From Hyphomicrobiales bacterium (GTDB taxonomy: Bacteria; Pseudomonadota; Alphaproteobacteria; Rhizobiales; Rhizobiaceae), in assembly GCA_900470805.1 (NCBI GenBank), contig UCCA01000018.1, forward strand, positions 248,001 to 312,000: 64,000 nucleotides of DNA, read 5' to 3'. Under the pieces are notes generated by a model, which made no database searches, was not told the DNA's origin, and was given only the letters and a program-made list of their open reading frames with translations. Positions within the stretch are counted from its first letter, which is position 1. Each line of letters opens with the position of its first letter. Shown one piece after another: positions 17,254 through 25,914 of this stretch. A program made the position numbers and the translations under genes.

Positions 17254-18444
17254 GCGCTCGCGGATTGCCGCCGGAATATCGCGAAAACCGCGGCCCGGTT
17301 CGATCCCCTCACGCATGACGATGCTGCGGAACGGTGGAACGGCCGCCAGGATGTGCAGGCCTGCGGCGCGCAGCACCTGCATTGGCAGGAAGTCGGACAA
17401 TAGCGAGCGATTGAGAACGTCCACACTTGCCGTGCGGGTCACGATATCAGCACGGCGCTTGCGGTCGAACTGATTGCCGGTGTCGGCTGCGATCGGCAAT
17501 TCGGGCCTGGCGGAAAGGATATCCGTCAGCGCCATGACGTCGCGAAGGCTGAGATTTAGTCCCTGCGCACCGATCGGCGGGAAGACGTGTGCGGCTTCGC
17601 CGATCAGCGCCACGCGGCCCTTGCCGGACCGATGCGCCATCATGCTGGACAGCGGCCAGATCTGGACGCCCTCCTCTACCGTCACCTTGCCAAGCAGCGA
17701 CTGCATACGTTCCTCGACGACATTGCTCAGTTCGGCCAGCGACAGTTCGTTGCGGGCCTGCGCATCCGACGGGCTTTGGACCCAGACGAGGCTGGAGCGC
17801 TGGCCGGGCAGAGGCACCTGGGTGAACGGGCCGCTTTCGGTGTGGAACTCGGTGGAAATGTTTTCGTGCGGCAGCGAATGGGCGAAATTGAGCACCATGG
17901 CAGACTGCGGATAGGACCAGTTGCGGGTGTCGATGCCGACCGTCTCGCGCAGCTTCGACTTGCGGCCATCGGCGCCGATTGCGAAATCGGCCACCAGCGT
18001 ATCGCCGTCGGACAGCGTGATCGCCACCATGTCGGCGCTCACCTCAATCGCATCGGCAAAGGCTGTGAAGCGGGTGATGTTGCCCTCGGCGACGATTGCG
18101 GCCTCGAGAAGATCCATCAATGCTTTGTTCGGGAAGTTATAGCCGAACGCCTCAAGGCCGACTTCGGCCGAGCGAAAGGTTGCGGTCGGCGCGCGCAGCA
18201 GGCGGTTGGTGCCGTCGATGATGCGCATGGTCGCCAGCGGCGCGGCTGCTGGCTTCAGCTTGTCCCACAGAGCAAGGCGGTCGAGGAAGCGGATCGACTG
18301 GTCCATCAGCGCCGTCGTACGGCGGTCTTCGCGGGGTGCTGGCGGGGCAATGAGCGCCACGTTGCGGCCGCCGCGCCCAAGCGCGATGGCGGCGATCATG
18401 CCAGCCAGTCCGCCACCGATCACCGCTACTTCGAAAGTCTTCAT
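17233..18444 (-). CDS. UbiH/UbiF family FAD-dependent hydroxylase
   Basis: 403-residue flavoprotein monooxygenase probably acting on the ubiquinone ring. The dinucleotide fold VIGGGLAGMIAAIALGRGG is at residues 8-26, the DG motif appears as GADGRKSKLRE, and the FAD ribityl-binding segment is GEAAHVFPPIGAQGLN, where the usual GD is GE. Alphaproteobacteria use UbiL/UbiM/UbiH variants with overlapping specificity, so the ring position hydroxylated cannot be assigned. It is the last gene of its strand group, 36 bases after the DUF934 gene, and converges on the AEC gene with a 21-base overlap. Confidence 0.88.
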   Translation of the reverse strand: MKTFEVAVIGGGLAGMIAAIALGRGGRNVALIAPPAPREDRRTTALMDQSIRFLDRLALWDKLKPAAAPLATMRIIDGTNRLLRAPTATFRSAEVGLEAFGYNFPNKALMDLLEAAIVAEGNITRFTAFADAIEVSADMVAITLSDGDTLVADFAIGADGRKSKLRETVGIDTRNWSYPQSAMVLNFAHSLPHENISTEFHTESGPFTQVPLPGQRSSLVWVQSPSDAQARNELSLAELSNVVEERMQSLLGKVTVEEGVQIWPLSSMMAHRSGKGRVALIGEAAHVFPPIGAQGLNLSLRDVMALTDILSARPELPIAADTGNQFDRKRRADIVTRTASVDVLNRSLLSDFLPMQVLRAAGLHILAAVPPFRSIVMREGIEPGRGFRDIPAAIRERLGRKKA

Positions 18445-18480
18445 TGCACCCGTCCGTCCATTCAGATGGGCGAGCCAGCG

Positions 18481-18993
18481 TTACGCCGCCGGCTTCGCCT
18501 GACGGCGCCAACTATAGCTCTTGCCTGGCTCCGCGTCACGCGCAGTCGGCTGATAATAATGCGGAATCTCCGGCAGCCGCTTCTCCGTGAGACGCTTTAT
18601 CGCAGTCTCGTTGGTGACCGCGAAGCTGTCGATGCCACAACGCAGCATCAATGGCACCTGGTCGATCAGCACATCGCCGACGGCGCGTAGCTCGTTGGTG
18701 TAGCCGAGGCGTTCGCGCAGAAGCGAGGCATGGCTGAAGGCGCGACCATCGTTGAAGGCCGGGAACGCTACCGCCACGAGTTCGAGCCGATAGAGATAGG
18801 GCTCCAGCTTTCGGACGTCGTCGGCCGGCTTGATCAAGACGCCGAAACCGACGTCATTGCTCTCGTCGGCCTTGACGATCAGTTCCTCAAGGCTGAGCAA
18901 CGGCTTCTCGCCCTCGCCCGCCTTCACCTCTTCGGTCTCGATCACCCATGGATCATTTTCGACAAAGCCCGTTTCTCTCCAAATCTTCGCCAT
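18481..18993 (-). CDS. DUF934 domain-containing protein (sulfite reduction operon)
   Basis: 170-residue soluble protein of the DUF934 family, characteristically encoded beside assimilatory sulfite reductase and phosphoadenylylsulfate reductase. The conserved block runs from FGVLIKPADDVRKLEPYL through AFPAFNDGRAFSHASLLRER and YTNELRAVGDVLIDQVPLML. The biochemical role is not established; electron delivery or assembly has been suggested only by context. Its ATG overlaps the cysI stop by one base (TAATG), so it is translationally coupled. Confidence 0.9.
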   Translation of the reverse strand: MAKIWRETGFVENDPWVIETEEVKAGEGEKPLLSLEELIVKADESNDVGFGVLIKPADDVRKLEPYLYRLELVAVAFPAFNDGRAFSHASLLRERLGYTNELRAVGDVLIDQVPLMLRCGIDSFAVTNETAIKRLTEKRLPEIPHYYQPTARDAEPGKSYSWRRQAKPAA

Positions 18994-20666
18994 TACGCCG
19001 CCTCCGCCTTGGAATCACCGTAGAGCGCATCCTTGAAGGGCTGCGGGCCGACGCGGCGATAGGCGTCCAGGAAGATTTCCGACGGATCCTTGCGCAGGCC
19101 GAGATAGGTGTCGACGATCTTCTCGATCGCATCCGTCACCTTCTCGGGCTCGAAGCCGCGGCCGATGATCTCGCCGATCGACGTGTGTTCGTCGCCGGAA
19201 CCACCGAGCGTGATCTGGTAGAGTTCGGCGCCCTTCTTCTCGACACCAAGCAGGCCGATGTGGCCGACATGGTGGTGCCCGCAGGCATTGATGCAGCCGG
19301 AGATCTTGATCTTCAGCTCGCCGATCTCGGCTTGGCGTTCCGGATTGCCGAAGCGACGGGAGATTTCCTGCGCCACCGGGATGGAGCGCGCATTGGCGAG
19401 CGCGCAGTAGTCCAAGCCGGGACAGGCAATGATGTCGGTGATCAGGCCGGCGTTGGCTTCCGCAAGACCGATCGAAACCAGGCCGCGATAAACCGACTCA
19501 AGATCGGCCAGTGCCACGTGCGGCAGAATCAGGTTCTGCTCGTGGCTGACGCGGATTTCGTCGAAAGCATATTCCTCGGCGATATCCGCGACCGAATCCA
19601 TCTGGCTATCGGAGGCGTCACCGGGAATGCCGCCGATGGGCTTCAGCGAGATCGTCACCATGCCGTAGTCGGGGTTCTTGTGCGGCTGGACGTTCTGCTG
19701 CACCCAGCGGGCGAAATCAGGATCGGCTTTCTTCCAGCGCGCAAGGTTTTCCCAACCTTCAACGCGTTGCGGCAATGCCGGTGGCGCGAAGTAGGCGGTG
19801 ATCGCCTTGACGTCCGACTCAGGTAGCTTCAGTTCGGTGTCCTTCAACGCAGCGAACTCGACTTCAACCTGACGCGCCAGCTCCTCGGCGCCGGTTTCGT
19901 GGACGAGGATCTTGATGCGGGCCTTGTACTTGTTGTCGCGGCGGCCGTGCAGGTTGTACACGCGCATAACAGCGGTGGTATAAGACAGCAGGTCCTCTTC
20001 CGGCAGGAAGTCCTTGATCAGCTTGGCGATCATCGGCGTGCGGCCCTGGCCACCACCGACATAGACGGCAAAGCCGATCTCGCCCTTGTCGTTCTTCTTC
20101 AGATGCAGGCCGATGTCGTGAACCTGAATAGCGGCGCGGTCACGCTCCGCACCCGTCACAGCGATCTTGAACTTGCGGGGCAGGAAGGAGAACTCGGGGT
20201 GTACCGAGGACCACTGGCGCAGGATTTCAGCATAGGGACGCGGATCGGCAACTTCATCGGCGGCTGCGCCTGCGAAATGGTCTGCCGTGACGTTCCTGAT
20301 GCAGTTGCCCGAAGTCTGGATCGCGTGCATCTCCACGGTGGCCAGTTCCGCCAGCACGTCGGGCATGTCGGACAGTTTCGGCCAGTTGAACTGCAGGTTC
20401 TGGCGCGTGGTGAAGTGGCCGTAGCCGCGGTCATAGGTGCGCGCGACATGCGCCAGCATGCGCATCTGCTTGGAGCTCAGCGTGCCGTAGGGAATGGCGA
20501 TGCGCAGCATGTAGGCGTGGAGCTGCAGATAGACGCCGTTCATCAGGCGCAGCGGCTTGAACGCATCCTCGGCCAGTTCGCCCGACAGGCGGCGCTCGAC
20601 CTGGTCGCGAAACTGGGCGACGCGCTCGGCAACAAAGGCGTGGTCAAATTCGTCGTAGCGGTACAT
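18993..20666 (-). CDS. cysI: assimilatory sulfite (nitrite/sulfite) reductase hemoprotein
   Basis: 557-residue enzyme that reduces sulfite to sulfide with six electrons at a siroheme-[4Fe-4S] centre. Cluster cysteines are Cys415 and Cys421 (ACPGLDYCALANARS) and Cys458 and Cys462 (SGCINACGHHHVGH). Substrate-binding basic residues are in YGHFTTRQNLQFNW. Two nitrite/sulfite reductase ferredoxin-like half domains flank the catalytic regions. ATG 20666 (MYRYDEFDHAF) is preferred over longer frames because it follows the DUF2849 gene by eight bases. No CysJ flavoprotein is nearby, so a ferredoxin donor is likely. Confidence 0.93.
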   Translation of the reverse strand: MYRYDEFDHAFVAERVAQFRDQVERRLSGELAEDAFKPLRLMNGVYLQLHAYMLRIAIPYGTLSSKQMRMLAHVARTYDRGYGHFTTRQNLQFNWPKLSDMPDVLAELATVEMHAIQTSGNCIRNVTADHFAGAAADEVADPRPYAEILRQWSSVHPEFSFLPRKFKIAVTGAERDRAAIQVHDIGLHLKKNDKGEIGFAVYVGGGQGRTPMIAKLIKDFLPEEDLLSYTTAVMRVYNLHGRRDNKYKARIKILVHETGAEELARQVEVEFAALKDTELKLPESDVKAITAYFAPPALPQRVEGWENLARWKKADPDFARWVQQNVQPHKNPDYGMVTISLKPIGGIPGDASDSQMDSVADIAEEYAFDEIRVSHEQNLILPHVALADLESVYRGLVSIGLAEANAGLITDIIACPGLDYCALANARSIPVAQEISRRFGNPERQAEIGELKIKISGCINACGHHHVGHIGLLGVEKKGAELYQITLGGSGDEHTSIGEIIGRGFEPEKVTDAIEKIVDTYLGLRKDPSEIFLDAYRRVGPQPFKDALYGDSKAEAA

Positions 20667-20674
20667 CGTATTCC

Positions 20675-20989
20675 TCAGACTGCAATGAATGCGGGATCGG
20701 CCGGCTTGTAGCCCGGCGCGTATTCCATGGTCGGCCCCTGAGCGCGGATGCGCTCGCGCAGGCGCAGCGGCCACAGTATCCCGTTGGTTTCCTGAACTTC
20801 GACAACGGCGACATCGACGACCTGATTATCGGCATACGACTTCTTGCCGATCTCCTCAAGCGCGGTCACAGCCTCGGCGTGACGGGCAACGAGCGCATCC
20901 TGCAGCGAGGTTGCCCACTTGCCGTTGGCATCAAGCCATACGGCGATGCCATCCGTCAGCCGGTTGGCGGTCAGAACCTTGTCTACCAT
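20675..20989 (-). CDS. DUF2849 domain-containing protein
   Basis: 104-residue protein of the DUF2849 family, found almost only between siroheme synthase and sulfite reductase genes in alphaproteobacteria. Recognisable features are KVLTANRLTDGIAVWLDANG at the N-terminus and PLRLRERIRAQGPTMEYAPG near the C-terminus. The repeating GxAVWL-type strands suggest a small beta-barrel-like fold. Function unknown. It sits two bases downstream of cysG and eight upstream of cysI, so it is embedded in the operon and very likely serves siroheme delivery or sulfite reductase assembly (inference). Confidence 0.88.
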   Translation of the reverse strand: MVDKVLTANRLTDGIAVWLDANGKWATSLQDALVARHAEAVTALEEIGKKSYADNQVVDVAVVEVQETNGILWPLRLRERIRAQGPTMEYAPGYKPADPAFIAV

Positions 20990-20991
20990 AG

Positions 20992-22431
20992 TCAGCTCCT
21001 TAGCAGTTCCTCGGACCGGGCGCGTGCACGCACCAGCGGTTCGGACAGGTCGAAATTGGCGCCCGCAACAGCGTCACCGATGATTACCATGACGGGCCCG
21101 GTCAGTTCGTCGCGATATTGCAGATCCGGCAGATCGCGCAGCGTGCCGTGCAGCAGGCGGCGGTCGGCGCGGCTAGCGTTCTCGATGACGGCAACCGTGG
21201 TCTCCGCAGCGATACCCGCGCGCATCAGCCGCTCCGCGACCGAAGCGGCAACGGTGCGGCCCATATAGACGGCGATGGTAGCGCCCGATACGGCAAGGCT
21301 TGCCCAATCCGGGAGCACATCGCCGGTCAGATCGTGGCCGGTGGTGAACACCAGCGACGAGGCGACGCCACGCAATGTCAGCGGCAGCTCGAAATCGGCG
21401 GCGGCCGCGAAGGCGGATGTGATGCCCGGGACGACCTCATAGGCGATACCGGCGGCGCGCAGCGCGGCCATTTCCTCACCGGCGCGGCCATAGACCAGCG
21501 GATCGCCGGATTTCAGGCGAACGACGCGCTTACCCTCACGTCCGAGATAGACGAGCAGGTCGTTGATTTCTTCCTGCGACTTCGAATGGCAGCCCTTTCG
21601 CTTGCCGACTGACAAGCGTTCAGCATCGCGGCGGCCCATGTCGACGATTTCCTGCGGCACCAGCGCATCGTAGACGATGACATCGGCCTGCATCATCACG
21701 CGCTGGGCGCGGAGCGTCAGCAGATCGGCGGCGCCGGGACCGGCGCCGACGAGCCAGACGCGCCCTTCAACCTTATCGACCGACTGCAACAGGCCATCGG
21801 CAACACGCCGGGCGCCCTCAATATTTTCACTGGCGACGGCATCGGCAACCGCACCGGAGAAGAAACGGCGCCAGAAGAGGCGGCGCGCGGCACCCTTCGG
21901 CACGACATGCTCGACCGCCTTGCGATAGCTGACGGCAAGCTCCGCCAGCCGACCGAGCGACGGCGACAGCAACTGATCGACCTGCGCGCGGATCATCTGG
22001 GCCAAGACAGGCCCGGCCCCCTCCGTGCCGATGGCGACGGCGACGGGAGCACGGTTGACCAGCGCGGGCGTATAGAAATCGCAGTAGTCAGGCTGATCGA
22101 CTGCGTTTGCGGGAATCTTTTCCAAGCGCGCCGCATCGACAATGGCGCGATCCTGTACGACGTCACCGGTGGCCGCGAACACCAGCACCGCGCCGCGAAC
22201 CTGCTCGGCCACAAATCCGGCACGCACCGTCTCGATGCGATTGGCGATCAGGTAGGCATGATAATCAGCTTCGGGGCGATCGGCATACGCAACGATACGC
22301 GCCCTGGTGTGGGACAACAGCCGGACCTTGGCAAAGGCCTCGTCGCCATCGCCGAAAACGGCCGTTACCTTGCCTTCCACGCGAAAGAAAGCAGGGAACA
22401 CCGACAATTGCTCAGTCTTGGAAGGCATCAT
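20992..22431 (-). CDS. cysG: siroheme synthase (multifunctional CysG)
   Basis: About 479 residues with two modules. The N-terminal part (1-210) is the precorrin-2 dehydrogenase/sirohydrochlorin ferrochelatase with a Rossmann segment (TAVFGDGDEAFAKVRLL). The C-terminal part (about 220-478) is the SAM-dependent uroporphyrinogen III methyltransferase, with VWLVGAGPGAADLLTLRA and LKSGDPLVYGRAGEE. It makes siroheme for the downstream sulfite reductase. The segment that reads SSGGTSP in enterobacterial CysG, around its phosphoserine, reads GTEGAGP here. Tandem ATGs lie at 22431 and 22428 behind GGATTG. It is the first gene of the operon. Confidence 0.93.
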   Translation of the reverse strand: MMPSKTEQLSVFPAFFRVEGKVTAVFGDGDEAFAKVRLLSHTRARIVAYADRPEADYHAYLIANRIETVRAGFVAEQVRGAVLVFAATGDVVQDRAIVDAARLEKIPANAVDQPDYCDFYTPALVNRAPVAVAIGTEGAGPVLAQMIRAQVDQLLSPSLGRLAELAVSYRKAVEHVVPKGAARRLFWRRFFSGAVADAVASENIEGARRVADGLLQSVDKVEGRVWLVGAGPGAADLLTLRAQRVMMQADVIVYDALVPQEIVDMGRRDAERLSVGKRKGCHSKSQEEINDLLVYLGREGKRVVRLKSGDPLVYGRAGEEMAALRAAGIAYEVVPGITSAFAAAADFELPLTLRGVASSLVFTTGHDLTGDVLPDWASLAVSGATIAVYMGRTVAASVAERLMRAGIAAETTVAVIENASRADRRLLHGTLRDLPDLQYRDELTGPVMVIIGDAVAGANFDLSEPLVRARARSEELLRS

Positions 22432-22688
22432 CAATCCATTTCGAAGTTGCCGGAATATGCACTGCCGGACCAGCCAAATGAAGAAACAGAATTCCAAAGC
22501 GTGCGCAGGCGCGTATTGTTTTACCCGGCTCGTCAATGATTTGAGCAAAACTCACCGGTGATGCACGCAGGCGACAGTGTGATGTGCCGGATCGCAAGAG
22601 AAAGACTGTGACAAATCCGGCCGCGCGACGCAATCTCGTTTCCCTCAGCGATCCGCGACGATAAGATACCGCGATCAAGGAGAAAACG

Positions 22689-23276
22689 ATGTCCGATACC
22701 GCCATTGCCGCCCGCCTGCTCGATGTGATGGAGCAGGATATCCTGCCGCTGACGGAAGGCGGCGTCCGTGCTGGTAACAAGGTGTTCGGGGCGGCCATCC
22801 TGCGCAAGTCGGATCTCTCGCTGGTGATTGCCGAAACCAACAACGAGTTGGAGAACCCGCTCTGGCACGGCGAAGTGCATACGCTGAAGCGTTTCTACGA
22901 GCTTGGCGAAAAGCCTTCAACCAAGGATTTGATCTTCCTGTCGACGCATGAACCCTGCACCATGTGCATGTCGGCGATCACCTGGGCCGGCTTCGACAAT
23001 TTCTACTACTTTTTCAGCCACGAAGATTCGCGCGACGCCTTTGCCATTCCGCACGACCTGAAGATTCTCAAAGAGGTTTTCGGACTGGAGCCCGGCGGTT
23101 ACAGGCGCAGCAACGCCTTCTGGAACAGCTTCGCCATCGCCGATTTGGTCGAGACCGAAGACGAAACCACGAAGGCTGACCTGAAGGCGCAGTCGGTGCG
23201 CATCAAGGCGCGCTACGATGCGCTCTCTACCAGCTATCAATCGTCCAAGGGCGACAACGACATTCCGCTGAACTGA
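22689..23276 (+). CDS. nucleoside/cytidine deaminase-superfamily protein
   Basis: 195-residue zinc hydrolase-like protein. The deaminase signature is visible as WHGEVH (zinc His60 and catalytic Glu62) and HEPCTMC (zinc Cys90 and Cys93), at the usual spacing. The C-terminal 60 residues are charged and lack a recognisable domain. It resembles guanine/nucleoside deaminases more than the tRNA adenosine deaminase TadA, which is shorter; the substrate is not determinable. AAGGAG precedes the ATG. The gene is divergent from cysG and 20 bases upstream of mazG, with which it may form a nucleotide-housekeeping operon. Confidence 0.85.
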   Translation: MSDTAIAARLLDVMEQDILPLTEGGVRAGNKVFGAAILRKSDLSLVIAETNNELENPLWHGEVHTLKRFYELGEKPSTKDLIFLSTHEPCTMCMSAITWAGFDNFYYFFSHEDSRDAFAIPHDLKILKEVFGLEPGGYRRSNAFWNSFAIADLVETEDETTKADLKAQSVRIKARYDALSTSYQSSKGDNDIPLN

Positions 23277-23296
23277 GCGCGGGGACCCAAGAGATC

Positions 23297-24130
23297 ATGG
23301 AATCATCAAAGGATATTTCGCGCCTGATCGAAATCATGGCAGCGCTGCGCAACCCTGAAACCGGCTGCCCCTGGGATATCGTCCAGACGTTCGAGACCAT
23401 CAAGCCCTACACGATCGAAGAAGCCTACGAGGTCTCCGACGCGATCGAGCGCAACGACATGGACGATCTCTGCGACGAGCTCGGCGACCTGTTGCTGCAG
23501 GTAGTGTTTCATGCGCGCATGGCGGAGGAAGCCGGTGATTTCGCTTTTGGCGACGTGGTCGAGGCCATAACCCGCAAAATGATTCGCCGCCATCCGCATG
23601 TTTTCGCCCGTTCGGATGCCGATACGCCGGATGCCGTGAAAATCCAGTGGGACGCGATCAAGCAGGCGGAGAAGCGCGAACGGGCCGAGAGGCGGGCCGC
23701 GCGCGGTATCAGCGAGGATTTCAAATCGGGTTTTCTGGGATCTGTGCAGCGCAGCTTCCCGGCACTGACCGAAGCGCTAAAACTTCAGGAGCGAGCCGCC
23801 AAGGTCGGGTTCGACTGGTCGTCGCCGGAGCCGATCCTCGACAAGATCGAGGAGGAAATCGGCGAACTGCGCGAGGCGCTGAAGTCTGGAGACCGCGCCA
23901 AGGTGAGCGACGAACTCGGCGACCTGATCTTTGCGGTGGTCAATATCGGCCGACATGTGAAGGCCGATCCGGAGCAGTCGCTCCGCGGCACCAACACCAA
24001 GTTCCGCCGTCGTTTCGGCCATATCGAGACGACGCTGGAAGCCGAAGGCGAAACGCTTGAGGCGGCAACGCTGGAGCGGATGGAAGACCTGTGGCAGGCG
24101 GCAAAGGCGATTGAGCGGCAGCTCGGATAG
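23297..24130 (+). CDS. mazG: nucleoside triphosphate pyrophosphohydrolase
   Basis: 277-residue MazG that hydrolyses NTPs to NMP and pyrophosphate, removing aberrant nucleotides. Two MazG helical domains are present. The first carries the magnesium-binding set EEAYE (Glu41, Glu42, Glu45) with ELGD (Glu61, Asp64); the second repeats it as EEIGELREAL and DELGDLIFAVV. A charged linker (residues 118-140) separates them. The length is typical of the full two-domain form. It converges on hflX with 26 bases between stops. Confidence 0.94.
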   Translation: MESSKDISRLIEIMAALRNPETGCPWDIVQTFETIKPYTIEEAYEVSDAIERNDMDDLCDELGDLLLQVVFHARMAEEAGDFAFGDVVEAITRKMIRRHPHVFARSDADTPDAVKIQWDAIKQAEKRERAERRAARGISEDFKSGFLGSVQRSFPALTEALKLQERAAKVGFDWSSPEPILDKIEEEIGELREALKSGDRAKVSDELGDLIFAVVNIGRHVKADPEQSLRGTNTKFRRRFGHIETTLEAEGETLEAATLERMEDLWQAAKAIERQLG

Positions 24131-24156
24131 AGCTTGCCTCTTTCGCAGAGATAAGG

Positions 24157-25500
24157 CTATTCCCAGTCTTCGCGCGGAGCCTTTAAGCCATTGCCCAGGC
24201 GACGCTCAAGTTCGGTCGCTTCCGTTTCGGACAAGCGAAGGTCGAGCGTGATCGAGCCGTCCTCATTGTCCTCGCGGTTGTCGACGATGGCGTGATCGTA
24301 GAGCCAGGGCAGCAGCGCCAGCTTGTCGACCGGTAGAGTTACCGTCGTTTCCGTCAGTACACCCGACAGCCTGCGGCTGATCTCGTCCATCAGCGTGTCT
24401 ACGCCCTCGCCCGTCACAGCCGAAACAGCCACAACGTTGCGCGCACCCTCGGCCTTCTGGACGATGGCTTCGTGATTTTCAGGCTCCAGCCGGTCGATCT
24501 TGTTCCAGACCTCGATGATGCGCTTCTCGCCTTCGGCCTCGTCGATGCCGAGGTCCTTCAGGATGCGCAGCACATCGGCGCTCTGGGCCTGATTGTCGTC
24601 GTCCGCCATGTCGCGGACATGCAGAACCAGATCGGCTTCCAAAACCTCTTCCAGCGTCGCACGGAAGGCGGCGACCAGATGGGTCGGCAGGTCGGAGATG
24701 AAACCGACGGTGTCGGACAAGATGACGGTGCGACCATGCGGCAGCTTCATGCGGCGCAGCGTCGGGTCGAGCGTCGCGAACAGCATGTCCTCCGCCAAAA
24801 CGCCGGCGCCGGTGATGCGGTTGAACAGGGTCGACTTGCCGGCGTTGGTATAGCCGACCAGCGCGACGATCGGATGCGGCACCTTGCGGCGCTTGGCGCG
24901 ATGCAGCTGGCGGGTGCGAACGACCTGCTCCAGCTCACGCTCAAGCTTGATGATGCGGTCCTGCAGCATCCGACGGTCGGCTTCGATCTGGGTTTCACCG
25001 GGGCCGCCCATGAAGCCGCCACCGCCGCGCTGACGTTCCAGGTGGGTCCAGCTGCGCACCAGACGGCCCTTCTGGTAGTTCAGATGCGCAAGATCGACCT
25101 GCAGCGTGCCTTCCTTGGTGGAGGCGCGGCGGCCGAAGATTTCCAGAATGAGGCCGGTGCGGTCGATGACCTTGGCGTTCCATTCCTTCTCGAGGTTGCG
25201 TTGCTGCACTGGCGTCAGCGGATGATCGACGATGACGAGGCCCGAATCATTTTCCTCGAGACTGTCCTTGATCTCCTGGATCTTGCCGGTGCCCATCAGC
25301 GTCGCCGGACGCGGGTCGCTGACGGTGACGATGACGCCCTTGACGACATCTAGATCGATCGCCTGCGCCAGACCGGTCGCCTCTTCCAGGCGGCTCTCCG
25401 GCGTGCGGGTAACGGCGGCACCCTCGGCATTGTTGCGGCTGCCGCGAGCCTGCTTGAGCACAGGCACGACCACAGTCGCGCGCATGTCATCCCGGTGCAT
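24157..25500 (-). CDS. hflX: ribosome-associated GTPase HflX
   Basis: 447-residue GTPase that binds the 50S subunit and splits stalled or stressed ribosomes. The N-terminal HflX domain (about 30-205) includes the glycine-rich ERQRGGGGFMGGPGETQIE. The GTPase domain follows with G1 GYTNAGKST (216-224), G3 DTVGF (263-267) and G4 NKID, and a C-terminal region of about 90 residues. Rhizobial copies lie directly downstream of hfq, as here with 61 bases between them. ATG 25500 is used; a shorter start inside the variable N-terminus is possible. Confidence 0.95.
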   Translation of the reverse strand: MHRDDMRATVVVPVLKQARGSRNNAEGAAVTRTPESRLEEATGLAQAIDLDVVKGVIVTVSDPRPATLMGTGKIQEIKDSLEENDSGLVIVDHPLTPVQQRNLEKEWNAKVIDRTGLILEIFGRRASTKEGTLQVDLAHLNYQKGRLVRSWTHLERQRGGGGFMGGPGETQIEADRRMLQDRIIKLERELEQVVRTRQLHRAKRRKVPHPIVALVGYTNAGKSTLFNRITGAGVLAEDMLFATLDPTLRRMKLPHGRTVILSDTVGFISDLPTHLVAAFRATLEEVLEADLVLHVRDMADDDNQAQSADVLRILKDLGIDEAEGEKRIIEVWNKIDRLEPENHEAIVQKAEGARNVVAVSAVTGEGVDTLMDEISRRLSGVLTETTVTLPVDKLALLPWLYDHAIVDNREDNEDGSITLDLRLSETEATELERRLGNGLKAPREDWE

Positions 25501-25561
25501 TACAGCTTCCGGGATGATCGAATCATTCTTGGTATCACGTGTCGAGATGACTTATGTCCTG

Positions 25562-25804
25562 TCAGGAAGCGGATTCTTCGCTCTCGAACATCTGCATCGG
25601 CTGGCCGGGCATGATTGTCGAGATCGCGTGCTTATACACGAGTTGCGAATGACCGTCACGGCGAAGCAGAACGCAGAAATTGTCGAACGACGTAACAACG
25701 CCGGTCAGCTTAACGCCGTTAATGAGAAAAATAGTCAGGGAAATCTTTTGCTTGCGAACAGTATTGAGAAATAGGTCCTGCAAATTCTGAGAACGTTCCG
25801 CCAT
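25562..25804 (-). CDS. hfq: RNA chaperone Hfq
   Basis: 80-residue Sm-like protein that forms a hexameric ring and pairs small RNAs with mRNAs. The Sm1 region ([34 protein letters not shown]) and Sm2 motif YKHAIST are intact, and the C-terminal tail is short, as usual in rhizobia. ATG 25804 is preceded by a purine-rich region. A TATAAT-like -10 sits inside a small inverted repeat at 25827-25844. Gene order dat-hfq-hflX is conserved in Rhizobiaceae. Hfq is needed in rhizobia for nitrogen fixation gene control and stress survival. Confidence 0.97.
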   Translation of the reverse strand: MAERSQNLQDLFLNTVRKQKISLTIFLINGVKLTGVVTSFDNFCVLLRRDGHSQLVYKHAISTIMPGQPMQMFESEESAS

Positions 25805-25826
25805 CGCGCCGATTCTTTCTTTATTG

Positions 25827-25844
25827 CCGGCTATTATACGCCGG
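25827..25844 (-). promoter_or_regulatory. Candidate -10 region of hfq inside an inverted repeat
   Basis: On the minus strand TATAAT (plus-strand 25833-25838) lies in the loop between CCGGC and GCCGG arms, 29 bases ahead of the hfq ATG. No convincing -35 hexamer is present, so the promoter call is tentative; the hairpin could instead end the dat transcript. Confidence 0.4.
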
Positions 25845-25914
25845 TGAAATACTTCTTATTTTTCCATCAGGCAGCCGACAACCCTCATCCCTGCTGCCCG
25901 GAAAACCTTTGGTA

